From: Dipteronia dyeriana
Lineage: Eukaryota; Streptophyta; Magnoliopsida; Sapindales; Sapindaceae
Length of the DNA: 64,000 nucleotides
Assembly: GCA_032871835.1 (NCBI GenBank)
Contig: CM065301.1
Location: 8,874,413 to 8,938,412 of the forward strand
Reading direction: 5' to 3'
The notes under the pieces were generated by a model that made no database searches, was not told the origin of the DNA, and was given only the letters and a program-made list of their open reading frames with translations. The position numbers and the translations under genes are program-made. Shown piece after piece: positions 44,543-56,214 of this stretch (its first letter is position 1; each line of letters starts with the position of its first letter).

Positions 44543-45363
44543 AGAAGAAGCAACAATTGTGATTCTTCTATGCTGATTATGTTAATGCTTTTGAATGTCA
44601 AGGATTTGTGTGTTGATCCCAACTCTAAGAAGAAGCCTAAATCAGAACCTTGGTCTCCTCATGTGTTAAATGGTCTGAAATTTAACTTCGAAAGGCAAGC
44701 CAGGGCTGGCCGGAACAGGTGGAGTGTTGAGGGATGCTAATAGTAAAGTCCTAGTCCTTTTCTCGATTTTTGTGGGATCTATAGAATTGAACTCAGCAGA
44801 GGTCTTGGCAATCCAAAAATCTTGTTCTCTTTGCATGGTTACTCCCTCGCTTATTGGTCGTGAGATTGAGATTGCGAGTGACTCAAAGGTAGCAGTGTCC
44901 TGGATCAATAATGGAGGCGTGGGCAACATAAGTTTGGTTGACATTATGTGTAAATTGGACGCCTTAGGTGGCACTGTGGTTTCTTATAATCCGAGATCTT
45001 CAAACTCTTTTGCAGATGATTTAGCGAAGAAGGGCTCTAATCAGATAGGGACTGTATCGATTGGGGTGGCTTTTTGAGGCCTTTGTTTTGCCTTCTGAGT
45101 TTCTTTTCTGTAGTGTTTTGTTATTATTGTTGTTGTGGTTTCTTTCAGGTCGTTTTTCTGTTTTTGTTTTTCCAATTGGCAGCTGGTGTTGTAGGTTCAG
45201 GCCTGGTCTTGTATCGTGATGTTTATGTCTTTGGGTTTTCTCTTTGTTGTTCTTCTTCTCAGCTTCTTAGGATCCTGCCCTTAGGGCCTCTTTCAGTGTT
45301 TGTTTTGTTGCTCCGGTTTGGCCTTATTGAGCACTTAATAAAGCTTTGTTGTTAAAAAAAAAT
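44543..45363 (+). mobile_element. 5'-truncated LINE (L1-type) with RNase H end and poly(A)
   Basis: The coding remnant starts KDLCVDPNSKKKPKSEPWSP, shifts frame near 44690, then runs open to 45076: GLAGTGGVLRDANSKVLVLF, LNSAEVLAIQKSC, EIASDSKVAVSWINNGG and NSFADDLAKKGSN. This is the RNase H domain that ends many plant L1 ORF2 proteins (conserved Glu and Asp kept, ESDS replaced by ASDS). A 3' UTR of about 280 bases has AATAAA at 45337-45342 and a terminal A run at 45354-45362. The RT and endonuclease are missing, as expected for 5' truncation at insertion. No clear target duplication was found. Confidence 0.8.
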
Positions 45364-45404
45364 TACTTGTTTTGACGAGAGATTAGATTGAGTCGTTTCT
45401 CATC

Positions 45405-45552
45405 CTGTCCATTACTCAATTATTTGTATTTGTTAAAAAGAAAAGAAAACAAAATTTACTCAACTAACAAAAGGTTAACTGTCCATTACTCAATTATTTG
45501 TATTTGTTAAAAAGAAAAGAAAACAAAATTTACTCAACTAACAAAAGGTTAA
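45405..45552. repeat. Perfect 74-bp tandem duplication
   Basis: Positions 45405-45478 and 45479-45552 read identically (CTGTCCATTACTCAATTATT ... AACAAAAGGTTAA). The lack of any mismatch suggests a recent event, or an assembly artefact. Confidence 0.9.
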
Positions 45553-46000
45553 ATTTAATGGATATAGGCAAAAATTGCATAACATTAACAATCCCATTGA
45601 GCATGGTCCAGTGGTATGCCTCACACACTTGCATCGTAATCACACAAAGAAATCAATATGACACATATCACACATCCTTTGAACACTTAATTTAAGTAAA
45701 GTAATATTATTTATAAAAAAAAACAATTCATTTTAATCATATAAAGAAATCACGATAGCACATCATTTGAACGTCAAATTAGGATAGCGTAACATTATTT
45801 AAAAAAAAATGCATTAACAATCCGACTAGGGATGCTTGTAGCTCAAATCTAGCTAAGTGAGCAAAACAAAAGATATTAAACCACAACAAAGGGAAGAATT
45901 AATGATCAACATTGATTCATATCTAATAAAGTAAAATCAATATTATTATTATTTTTGAGGTCAAATATAGAAAAACCTAATATATATGAGTTTCGGACAC
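45553..46000. other. Intergenic
   Basis: AT-rich, no supported gene. Confidence 0.5.
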
Positions 46001-46430
46001 CTTAGAGCATCTCCAATGCAAGTGTGACTTGCGAAAAAAAAAGATGACACGTAAGATTAATAGACAATCTTTTAAAAAATCTTTCTCCAATGCAGCCGTG
46101 CATACTCAACCTCAAGCTGACGTGGTAAAAAAAAAATAGACATTGTCAACTCTACCGTCCACTCTAGGCTGACTCATCAAACATTTACATTTGAAATTAA
46201 TTTTTCAAGTATTTTTAGTAAGGAAATAAAATATAAAATAAAATAGAAAATAAAATTGGACACGTCACTAAAACAAAATGTATTTTAAGCGGAAGCATTA
46301 GAGACAAAATTCTTAGTTGTTCATCTATCAAATCCATATTTATGCCATATATGAAGCAAATTCCTTGATATTGTTGTCATGTCAACAATAACTCATATGC
46401 AATCCATTTTTACATTTGAGATACTCTTAG
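46001..46430. mobile_element. MITE with AGAGCATCTCCAATG termini (copy 3)
   Basis: The left end CTTAGAGCATCTCCAATGCA and the right end (read inward) CTAAGAGTATCTCAAATGTA form imperfect inverted termini. The 430-bp interior has no coding frame and is homologous along its length to the flanks of the MITE at 15661-17043. Confidence 0.7.
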
Positions 46431-48253
46431 TTTAACATTTTACAGAATATTCTCTTGCAGAAACATCGACGTATCATAATGCATTTGCATCAAGAGCGAT
46501 GTGAAGTCCACACTAAAACATTAACTCAAACAACAACAATTATCTCTCGGTCAAAAAGAAAAAACGACAACCGGGTGCTAAAACATGATTATTCTGCATA
46601 TCAATAAACATGTAGAGACATCTCGATTCAGTTGTCAGTGTAGACTACACATTCGCATATAGTATTAAGGTGGTTTTTGTATCAGTTTTCTATTTTTTTA
46701 TACATAAATAACTGAAATTTTACTTGACCGCACATTTTTCAGAATTGTTTTTTAAAAACAAAAAACAACTTTTTATAATTTTTTACTATTTTTAACGATT
46801 CAAAATAAATCATAACTTTTCCCTCTAAATAACTACTTTACTCATTTTAAAAACAACTACAGATACATTTATATCGTTTTCTGATTTTAAAAACTACATT
46901 TAAAAAAATATTACCAAATACAATACATTTTTAAAACATAATTTTTATTTTTAAAATAGTTTTCAATAACGATTTCAAACGCTCCATAATCTCCCTACTA
47001 AATGATATTAAGACCCAAAATTACTGCCTAAAAGGGGAAAACACAAAAATGATGACGAAACGATTGAATTTTGGAACACGGCTGAGTTGTATACTTTATT
47101 TGTAAGATTATTTATTTATTTATCATGACTTTGGCTTTGGCTCATTAATTACTAACTTCAGTTCCTTTAAATAAAATAAAAAATTACTTAATTCATTTTA
47201 GAAAATTATATAGGGTTCTACATTGTTCATGACTCTCCGGGACAAATTCAGACACAATTTGTTCTAAATTCAAATATTGCTAATGATCAACTAAACTGAT
47301 TCCACCGTGCCACAAAATTGAAGCAATCATGAACATAGCACTTCATATAACCTAATTTTATATCCATTATTTAGTGTAATAATTATTGAATAAGATATAT
47401 ATATATATATGAAAGGCAATTTTGTATTAGACTGACGAATTTGGCCATTGGTATCACTAGCAGTCCAAACCTTACTAATTCTTGGCATATGTGGCCAAAC
47501 AAAAAAAAAAATGAAGAAGATGAAGAACAGACCATGTTACATCATGTTACTATTGGTAATTTCCCAAAGTTAATTTACTGATAAAATTTATCTCGATTCT
47601 TTCTCATTTCCCCATTTTTCACTGTCCCCGATACCCCATTTGACCCCTGTTTGATCCCACTTGAATTTGACCCAATCTGATCTGGTTCGACTTAAAATTT
47701 AAAAATAATAGGATAAAAGTTTTTTTTTTTCCTTTTAATAATTAGCATGAGGCAGAAAGGGTGAGCCGGTTAGTGTTAGAAAAAATAAAATAATATATTT
47801 TAATGTCTTAAAAAAAATACAAATGGGTCTCACCACAATCCAATATGTCAACCTAACTATCTTAAGTTCGAATCGATCAAACTGCCACCACCGCAGGTGG
47901 TATATCAAAAAGTATTTATATATATATATATCTACCAAGAACACCATTTCTGCAGCATCAATATGCATGAATATTTAAAGTAAATTAGTTGCAAAACATG
48001 ATGTTAGGCCCTGTTTCAGTGAGATGAGGCAATTTTTCGCCCCAAACTTCTTATGAGTTTCTCATTTACAAGTCTGAATATCCTAATTTGTTGACAATAT
48101 TTTCTGCATATGATTCTTAATTTGAGAAAGAAAGACGCCTGTGCATTTACATCATAATTTATTTCAATGCTCATTTGAAGAATTGATGCAATAATTTATC
48201 ATTTACAGGTGCCATTATGGCCTCTGGATTTTCTGCAGATGGATGTTTTTTCC
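46431..48253. other. Intergenic and PIG-A 3' flank
   Basis: AT-rich with (TA)n runs near 47397 and 47920. No supported gene. The right end may include the 3' UTR of the gene at 48254-52238. Confidence 0.5.
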
Positions 48254-51200
48254 TCAACTTCCATGGGCACCCTATAATGCCAGATTAAACAAGGCACAGA
48301 GTTTATTAACATGAAATGCAATGCTGGAAACTTCTGCAGAAAATTGCAAGACAAGAAAGAATGATGATGCAATCTGATAATTTTCATCTTTCACTGGTCA
48401 TAAATCAGTTTTTATACATGGTTTAGCATTCAAAGAGCCCTAAAATCGGTAAATTTCTGTTTTACAACCCAACTTCACATTAATTAACCCATCGCAGATC
48501 ATGTTAATACTATATATTACAGGAGCTGTATTTAACATTTTTCACTGGAGTTCCAGCAGTAGTGCTTCAATAATAGTACAGTTAACACTTAGCACTACCA
48601 CTCGGTCCATAAGCAACAATCAATTTCATCACTAAGCGGGAATTGAGAAAAATCAAATCCTCCAACTAATCCTCAAAAAGTGCCTTAAAATTTTGGCTAA
48701 ACACAATTCGGTGGTATCAATATGAGCTTTTTTTTTTTGTGCAATCATATTTAAATTTAAGCTCAACTTTTGGATACCTTTGAACCTTGAACTCTGAATA
48801 ACAGGAAAAGAAGAAGACTCAAAAAATGTTCGGGAAAAGGAATCGCTTTTCTAAAGCATTCAACTATTTTCCTTTTCCTCATTCTTTTTGGAAACCAAAT
48901 ATAGCTTAAAAAAAGTTAAATAAAATAATAAAAGGGAAAAAAAAATCTCTATCATTGTTCTGCATTAAAAATCTTGTAATACCTTTCCATCTTGATTATT
49001 GGGTAGTATAAAATCAGGAACCTTGTCAATATCCTCTGTAGGCTGATACAATAGGCACATAAAGATGAGAGGCATGTATAGAACAGGATCATGTGGGAAA
49101 CCAGTGAAATCAGAAATTATTGAAAGGGATACCTTCCACAATCGCAATAGATGCCATAGCAAATAATCAATGATCATAACCAAGGCAAAAAGCTTGCCTG
49201 CCCAAGCACCACATGAGAGGTACCTGACAGACGTTATGTTGTCAGCAAACTGAAGACTGTCTCGATAATCTAAAGATGATTTAACAAATTTTTTGACATT
49301 AAGATGAGTAGACATTACACCATAACACTAACCCATTTATCTTAACTAAAGATAATAATTTCTATTTGAAGTTTGCTATGTCACCTCAAAATAGATGGAA
49401 ACAAAATCTTTCAATAACATACCGTGAGAGACGTTCTATAAGATTTTGATTGGAACATTTCAGAGCACGGTCATACACAATCTCAGTCCTTTTGGCAACA
49501 TCATGCCAATTATAGAGTTTCTTCATCTGGCAAAAAATAAATGAACATGTGGCCATTAAACAAGAAGTTCATTTCTAACAAAAGTTTAAAGTTCTTTAAA
49601 AATAATAAACTCACACGTTCGTGCATAACTTGTGGATCAATCTTAGGAAGTATAGATATTGCCTTCCTGATTGCTAGTACCATGTCAACAGGATCTGGTT
49701 CAGCAAGTACAATCATGTCATCTGGCAAAACCTACAATACCAAACAGAGGAGGTGAAAAATTACTTCCTAAACTGCTAAGGATTTACAGAAATGAAATTA
49801 TTCTAACATGTCATGACTAAGATATTACAAAATGGCCAGATTGACTACAAAACATGATACATGCCTCTGGGACACCTCCCACACGTGTACTGACTGTTAA
49901 TAATCCGCAACTAGCAGCCTCTAATATGGCTATGCAAAAGGCTTCAGTTAAAGAACTGCCACAAACGTAGAACTCAAATTAGATAACAATCAATGAGAGG
50001 AAAAAGCATCACAAATCTATATTAAATATAGTAAATTTTACAAAATTTTGGCCATTTATATTCCATTGCTTACCTGAAAGGATAAAGCATTTGCTGTATT
50101 TTGCTAAGTGAATGTGAAGGTAACCCTAAAATATTATTTGAGCACAATGATAATGCTATGTTTTTGCTACAAAATCCAATGATAGACAGATATGTCTAAT
50201 CGTCAAATCTCTATTATTCTTGTAATTTTATAAAAATGAAAATGCACAAGTAGACTAATTATTCATCATTTTATCTAACTGTCAGATGACTATACGACAT
50301 ACAAATGTGTGTTTGAGCGTGCGTGTGCAAGCATTTCAAGCAAGTTGATCAAGCAATTAAATAAAATTAAAATAATGAAATAGATAATACAAAATTCAAT
50401 CAGAATCTAACCTATTTAAGAAAATATGCCCAGATATCAGAACAGATTGTACTTGAGCATGTGGCACAGCACCCAGCATTTCGACTCGATCTTGAAGAGA
50501 ATGCTTCTCCCTCATCTCTTCCAACCTCACACGTTTAGGTCCATCACCACCAACAATGAAACGAACCTTAACACAAGTATACAAAAGAGAAGATAGATTT
50601 CAAGTAACTTGATGTTCCAAAATTTTATATGTTAAACTACGATTATCACGTTTCCCTTTTAACATATTACAACTAAAAAGCCAAATAATTTTGTCAATCA
50701 ACTGATATCTAGGCCAAGTGAAGGCAGCATTCTACTTCACAGAGTGATCCTTGATACCACTTGATAGTTCTACACTTCAACACACTTGATGCTGATGAAT
50801 TTCAAGATCTCAATATATAGTGATGCATATATAGAGGTCTTTGTGATTCTGTCTAAAACAAATAAGAATAAAGAAATTTTGATCAATGAAACAACAATAG
50901 ATATGGAGATTATGAAACTTGGCATTATATTGACCTGAAGTTTCATAGCTAAGAAATATATAATGGTGGTTCATACATAAATTTCCTATTTTGATGGCGA
51001 TATTGATTATTGCCCTGTATTTTATGAGCCCAAACACACCCTAATACCATTGGTTTAAAGCTCTTAGTATAAGTTTTTTGAAGACACGGTTGCTGAAACA
51101 ACTAGATTCCTGAAGTCAATCGTGTTCTTAGAAAGTAACAAATATCTTGAGATGATAACGAGGAGACTAATATAACCATTCAATATGCCAATTGAATGAA

Positions 51201-52238
51201 AGGTTTACGAAATAAACTAGATGTTGAATATATCAGTTTATGTACCTTGCAATTGAACAAAACCATGTTCTAAAAAGGCATTAAAACATGAAATGCCAAA
51301 AGCAATACCATGTTCTCGAAATAACTCACATTGGGATAAATTCGACAAACTTCTGGAATGACTTCAACAAGCAAATCTGCACCCTTACGATAAACCAATC
51401 TGCTAATGACAACAATAATAATTTCATTTCTGTCAAGTGGCTTTGGGGCAGGTTTGAACATAGCAGTGTCCACAGCATTTGGTATAACAAAGACCCTCTC
51501 AGGTGGTAGACCAGAACGCAGAACCGTGTTTTCCTTGCTTGTATGAGAAACACAAATGGCTTGGCTGACATCTGCTAACGTAAACTGCAACACTTTGTTC
51601 ATATGGATGCTTCCCACATCAGCGAAACCATAGAGTGAATGATCAGTAAATACAGCTTTGTAGCCCATAGTGCGGGCATGCATCAGAGCTTCATGACAGA
51701 GAGTCGAGAAGGCTTGATGTCCATGTACCAGTGATATTTTTTCTCTAACAAGGATTGTCCTTATAATCGAAAGTGTCCCATAAAAAGTTGGTAACGTATT
51801 CTGCATAAGGAATGGTCTCCATGGTATATAATAAACTTTCAAGCCACCAGTCATGTATCTCACACCAGACCGATTTCCATAAGCATGGGTTGCAACTACC
51901 ACCTGAACAATCATAAGTTAAATATATATATATAATGAATATTGTAATACTATTTTACCCAAATTTGAAGCCCAAATGATGTGGCATCACTGAAACCAAT
52001 AATTTCAATCATGCAGTTATAATACAGAGAAATCAAGGATCCAAGTCATTTGGGCAAAGTAGCATTATTGTAATGAATATTAACTAACAATCTATAAACG
52101 GAAATTATGGTTCAAAGAGACCTTGTGACCTAGCTTCAGCAGGCATTGTGAGAGTAAATAAATGTGATTCTCCACACCTCCAAAATTGGGATAAAAAAAA
52201 TCAGAGACCATCAGAATTCTATGCTTCTGATCTTCCAT
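48254..52238 (-). CDS. PIGA: PIG-A: phosphatidylinositol N-acetylglucosaminyltransferase catalytic subunit, nine exons
   Basis: Encodes the ER enzyme for the first step of GPI-anchor synthesis (GlcNAc transfer to phosphatidylinositol). Exons on the minus strand: 52238-52122 ([20 protein letters not shown]), 51902-51330 ([17 protein letters not shown]...RIYPN), 50566-50412 ([18 protein letters not shown]), 49955-49865 ([18 protein letters not shown]), 49731-49615 ([18 protein letters not shown]), 49526-49423 ([20 protein letters not shown]), 49223-49133 ([20 protein letters not shown]), 49042-48983 ([20 protein letters not shown]) and a tentative last exon 48271-48254. Phases agree at all joins; total about 441 residues, near the usual plant length. 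The GT4 EX7E motif is [10 protein letters not shown] membrane segment ([16 protein letters not shown]) lies near the end. Intron 4 begins with GC. No lesion was found; the terminal exon is the weakest part. Confidence 0.92.
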
Positions 52239-53599
52239 TCAGTCAAATATCTCAATCAACTGCAGTTAAACCGAAAACAAAGGATTTTTTTTCAAATGAT
52301 ATAAATTTCAGTGATTCAAAACACAGCGCAACAAGTATAATTGTCAATCTGACATATACTATGCAGCAGATTTAGAAACTTCCACTACGCCACTTTTTTA
52401 GAGCGTGTTGAAACATATATATATCAAGAAATAGCTATTATTAATTGATCAAGAGAAATCAATGCAAAAAAAAAAAAACACCACCGTTTTTTGGAATCAG
52501 GAGAGGAAGGAAGGGAAAGCTAACCTGGCTGTGATGAAGTATTTTTGGAAGAAACACAACTCCAGTACCCAGGTTGCTCCAACATCGAAAGAGAAACTGT
52601 AACTTCAAAAAAAAAAAATGGACGACTGAGCTTCGATATCGATTTCCAAACAGAAATGTAAACATTTATTTCCATTTTTCAATTCAAGCAAAGCAAACAA
52701 ACATCAATTTCAGGTCAGACAACAAATAAGCCCATAACAATTGGGCTCCTGAGTCAACAATATCACGCCCGTTTTAGTCTTTCTTTTTTCGTTTTTCTTT
52801 TTTAAATATTACATTAATTTAGGGGTTTTGGTCGACGATCATAGGTTTAAGGTGTATAACACTAGATCGACCTACCATCTTATCCGATCCATCTAAATAA
52901 TTTATCCGATAAAGTATGTGATAATTACAGTTAATATATGATATATTCAATTAAGTAAATATTAATAGTTTTCCTGCAATATTTCGACGGTATTTTTTTT
53001 ATATTTTTAGAAGGATCAATATCAAAAATGTCAACAGTTATATTTGAGGATATTGGCAAAATAGGGTTCTTCAATTTTTTGACAATCATTTTGATGTCAT
53101 CAATACAACGTTGAACTAATGTATTAATGTTAAAACTTAGTATAGTGTTAAAAAGTTTTCTTTCAATACAATGTCAAATTTGAAACAGCAATAAATGTAT
53201 CATTTTAATTATAAAAATATCATTATATATATATATATATATAATATTTTAAATAATTTAAATTTAATATACATTAATGATATTTCTATTAAAATCTATT
53301 TCATCTAACCATTCTTCACATTTTAATGAATACATTAATGGTAAATGTTGATTTTTATATTTTTAATTAATAAAATAATAAAAATAGAATGTTAAATACA
53401 ACTGTACATTGGAATATAATGTTAAATTGTTATGTCAAATATAGCATTTTACATTTTTTTATACCAAAATTAGAATTGATAATAAGATATGCATCGGAGA
53501 TGGTCTTAACATAAATGGTTGGTTTCTTCCAAAATTGCTCCTAATAATAAATATGTGACCTTTCAATTTTTTGAAAACCTTATGTATGAAAAAAAATAT
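52239..53599. other. PIG-A 5' flank and AT-rich spacer
   Basis: Contains the probable 5' UTR and promoter of PIG-A (to about 52700), then AT-rich DNA with a (TA)n tract at 53224-53243. The segment ending GATATGCATCGGAGATGGTC (53485-53510) looks like one terminus of a MITE, but I could not find its partner. Confidence 0.45.
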
Positions 53600-54140
53600 T
53601 GTTGGAAAATTCCATCATATGGGGCCACACATGTGAACATTAAATGTGTTGTGCTATCTTTTGGTTAAACCTAAATTAAAGTGATCTAATTAAGATATAA
53701 AATATTAAGGCTTAAGGGTATAATTGTCATGGAATTAATGTGTAGATACCAGAGTGATATTTATAATTTGTTGAGGGACCGAATTAGAAATAGCCAATAT
53801 ATAATAATTTGATTATTATATATATATTTAGAGTTATGATCCCCAAATTACACGATACTTTAAGTTTTCTCTGTATCCCATCAACAGAGCAAATAGAATA
53901 CAGTAGGGTTCATAAAGGTCGTGATAATTTGGAAGATCACAACCCGTTCACAAATCTCCAGCAATGGATTCAGGTACGCTTCCGCTTTCTAGATTTAATT
54001 ATTTTCTCTTGAATTGATATGGGTTATGTTTTATAGTTTAAGGTTTGATTAAGTATGTATAGAAATATGTTTAGGTTAAACATCTGGATTATTTTTGTGC
54101 CTAAGCATGTTATAGTTTTGTGTTAATCGAATTCCTTACA
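53600..54140 (+). repeat. 5' LTR of copia element B
   Basis: Starts TGTTGGAAAATTCCATCATA and ends TTAATCGAATTCCTTACA directly before the primer site. Same family as 18543-19091. Confidence 0.92.
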
Positions 54141-54141
54141 A

Positions 54142-54158
54142 TTGGTATTAGAGCCACC
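54142..54158 (+). other. Primer-binding site of copia element B
   Basis: TTGGTATTAGAGCCACC: the initiator methionine tRNA site with one change (TATTAGAG for TATCAGAG). Confidence 0.8.
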
Positions 54159-55541
54159 TATAATCGATTCTTGAGAATTGAGATTTAGATTTTAGGTTTT
54201 ATGAAATTTTGAATTTTGTTGTTCATCTGCATTAGTTTCGATGTCTGATCCATTGAATAAAATATATTCTGGATTTGTTTTACTTCTGAAACATATTTAT
54301 TGTCTAATATATATGTTAAATCCATCATTAGATTCTGTTTTATTTATGTTTGTTTTTTTTTTTTGTGATTTCTGTGATGGATTTGTTTGATTGATGAACA
54401 TGAGTAAATCTGGATTCAGGTTTGGGTTGTTTGATCATCTGTGATTTGAGTTTTGTTTTAAAAGTTTCTAAGAAAAAAAAAACTGGGTTCTTCACGTTTT
54501 CGAAGAAAAAAGAAGAAGAAAAAGAGGGAACTGGGCAATTTGGGTCGATGGGTTTTCAACCCAGATCCGTTGCCGATCTCGGCCTGGTGCCTCGTCGGTC
54601 GCCATTGGTCCAGATCGAGCGACCCACCATGTGTGGCGTCGCTGTCAGTTCGATCCAGAGGATCGATGTTTGTCGATCGCCGTTTGTTTGATCTTTCCGT
54701 CAAGATCGGTCATCGTTGTCGTCGGGTGCTTCCGCTTCCGTGCGCCGTGGCTTTCTGGTGACGGCGTGACGATCTGGTGGCGGCTGCGCACGAAGAGCTA
54801 GGGTTTTTAGCAAGTTTTTTGTCAGGCCCCTCTTTTGAAAATTTGAAATTCTTGAGGGATTGTTTTACAAATTATTTGGGCCATTCTGTGATTTTGATAA
54901 AGTTTCGGGGTCAGTTTATAATATCCAAAACTTATAGAGCCTTATGCAATTACGAAATATTTTTGGGGTAGATTTGTAATTACTGAATCTTAAGGGGCCA
55001 TTCTGTAATTTTACAAAATAAGGGGTACTTTTGTAATTTTGATAAAATCAAATAAATTTTTATTTATTTTTATTTTATTATTAGGATCAACTCAGATTCA
55101 AATATTTATATATACCTTTTATGGTTAATTAAGGTAGTCCATCATTCTAAATGGGCTAATTGAAACAAGATGTCGCCAAAGTGATCTCTCTTGTGTAGAT
55201 TATTCATAAGGGATGTTGGATGTTTGTGTGTGTGTAAATTTATGCGAGTATTAGTCGGCCCAAAGGAAGGTTAATACTTGGCTGAATTACACACACACCT
55301 GTGGTAATAAATATGTGACGATTATAAGGTTTTTACATGTGAATAATAAGTCAATCCAAAGATAGATTTATTATTTGACATTAATTATTGTTAATGTTTG
55401 ATCACTACAACAAGAGTACCACTTACAATTAATATTACTGTCCAAAGACTTGATATTAATGATGTGATGGGTATCTTGAGATGAGAATTACCATTATTTG
55501 AATTTGTTGATTATAATATTTGGTTATTAATGTGAGCATGT
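54159..55541 (+). other. Leader of copia element B
   Basis: Non-coding. A GC-richer block at 54540-54790 corresponds to 23380-23640 (complement) of element A. A single copy of the segment that is duplicated in element A lies at about 55230-55430. Frames are not conserved between copies. Confidence 0.6.
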
Positions 55542-56214
55542 TTGTTTGTGTGTTTTGTTCTCTTTACAGCTAGTGTTTCTTCCATATCTGCTAACATCAA
55601 CTCAATACCTGTACTTAATGGGACCAACTTTAAGGATTGGAAGGAGAACATTGAAATCGTTCTCGGCTGCATGGATCTGGACCTTGAATTTTGGGTTGAG
55701 CAACCCGTTTCTCTTACTGATGCAAGTTCTCCTGATAATAGGAAGAACTTTGAGAAGTGAGATTGTTCAAATCGCATGAATCTTATGATCATCAAGCGCA
55801 GCATTTAGGGGTGCGGTATCTGAAAAGATAACCAAAGCCAAGGAGTTCCTAGCCGAAATTGAAAAGTGTTTTGTTAAAAACGATAAGGTAGAAACAATCA
55901 CGCATTTGCAAAGCTTGATTTCTATGAAGTACAAAGGCAAAGGGAACATTAGGGAGTACATTATGGAAATGTCTCATATTGCTTCTAAGCTTAAGGCACT
56001 AAAGCTCGAGTTGTCTGAAGACTTGCTCGTGCATTTGGTATTAATATCACTTCCTGCACAATACAACCAGTTTAAGGTTAGTTACAACTGTCAAAAGGAG
56101 AAATGGACTCTTAATGAGCTCGTTTCTTACTGTGTGCAAAAGGAAGAGAGACTGAAGCGAGACATGACCGAAAGTGCTCATTTGGCTAGCACCTATAAGG
56201 ATAAGGGCAAATAG
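55542..56214 (+). pseudogene. Copia element B: gag fragment
   Basis: Copia Gag N-terminal domain: NGTNFKDWKENIEIVLGCMD (about 55615), stop after NRKNFEK (55758), frameshifted middle, then an open part 55906-56214 with YKGKGNIREYIMEMSHIASK, LVHLVLISLPAQYNQFKVSY, and an end at YKDKGK. No zinc knuckle. It begins shortly after a short upstream frame in the leader. Confidence 0.8.

Noticed and set aside
45074..45355. A hydrophobic 93-codon plus-strand frame
   Set aside because: It lies in the LINE 3' UTR; T-rich DNA gives Phe/Leu/Val-rich translation. Not a membrane protein gene.
55511..55804. Minus-strand frame opposite gag of copia element B
   Set aside because: Shadow of the gag fragment; the same shadow appears opposite gag in element A.
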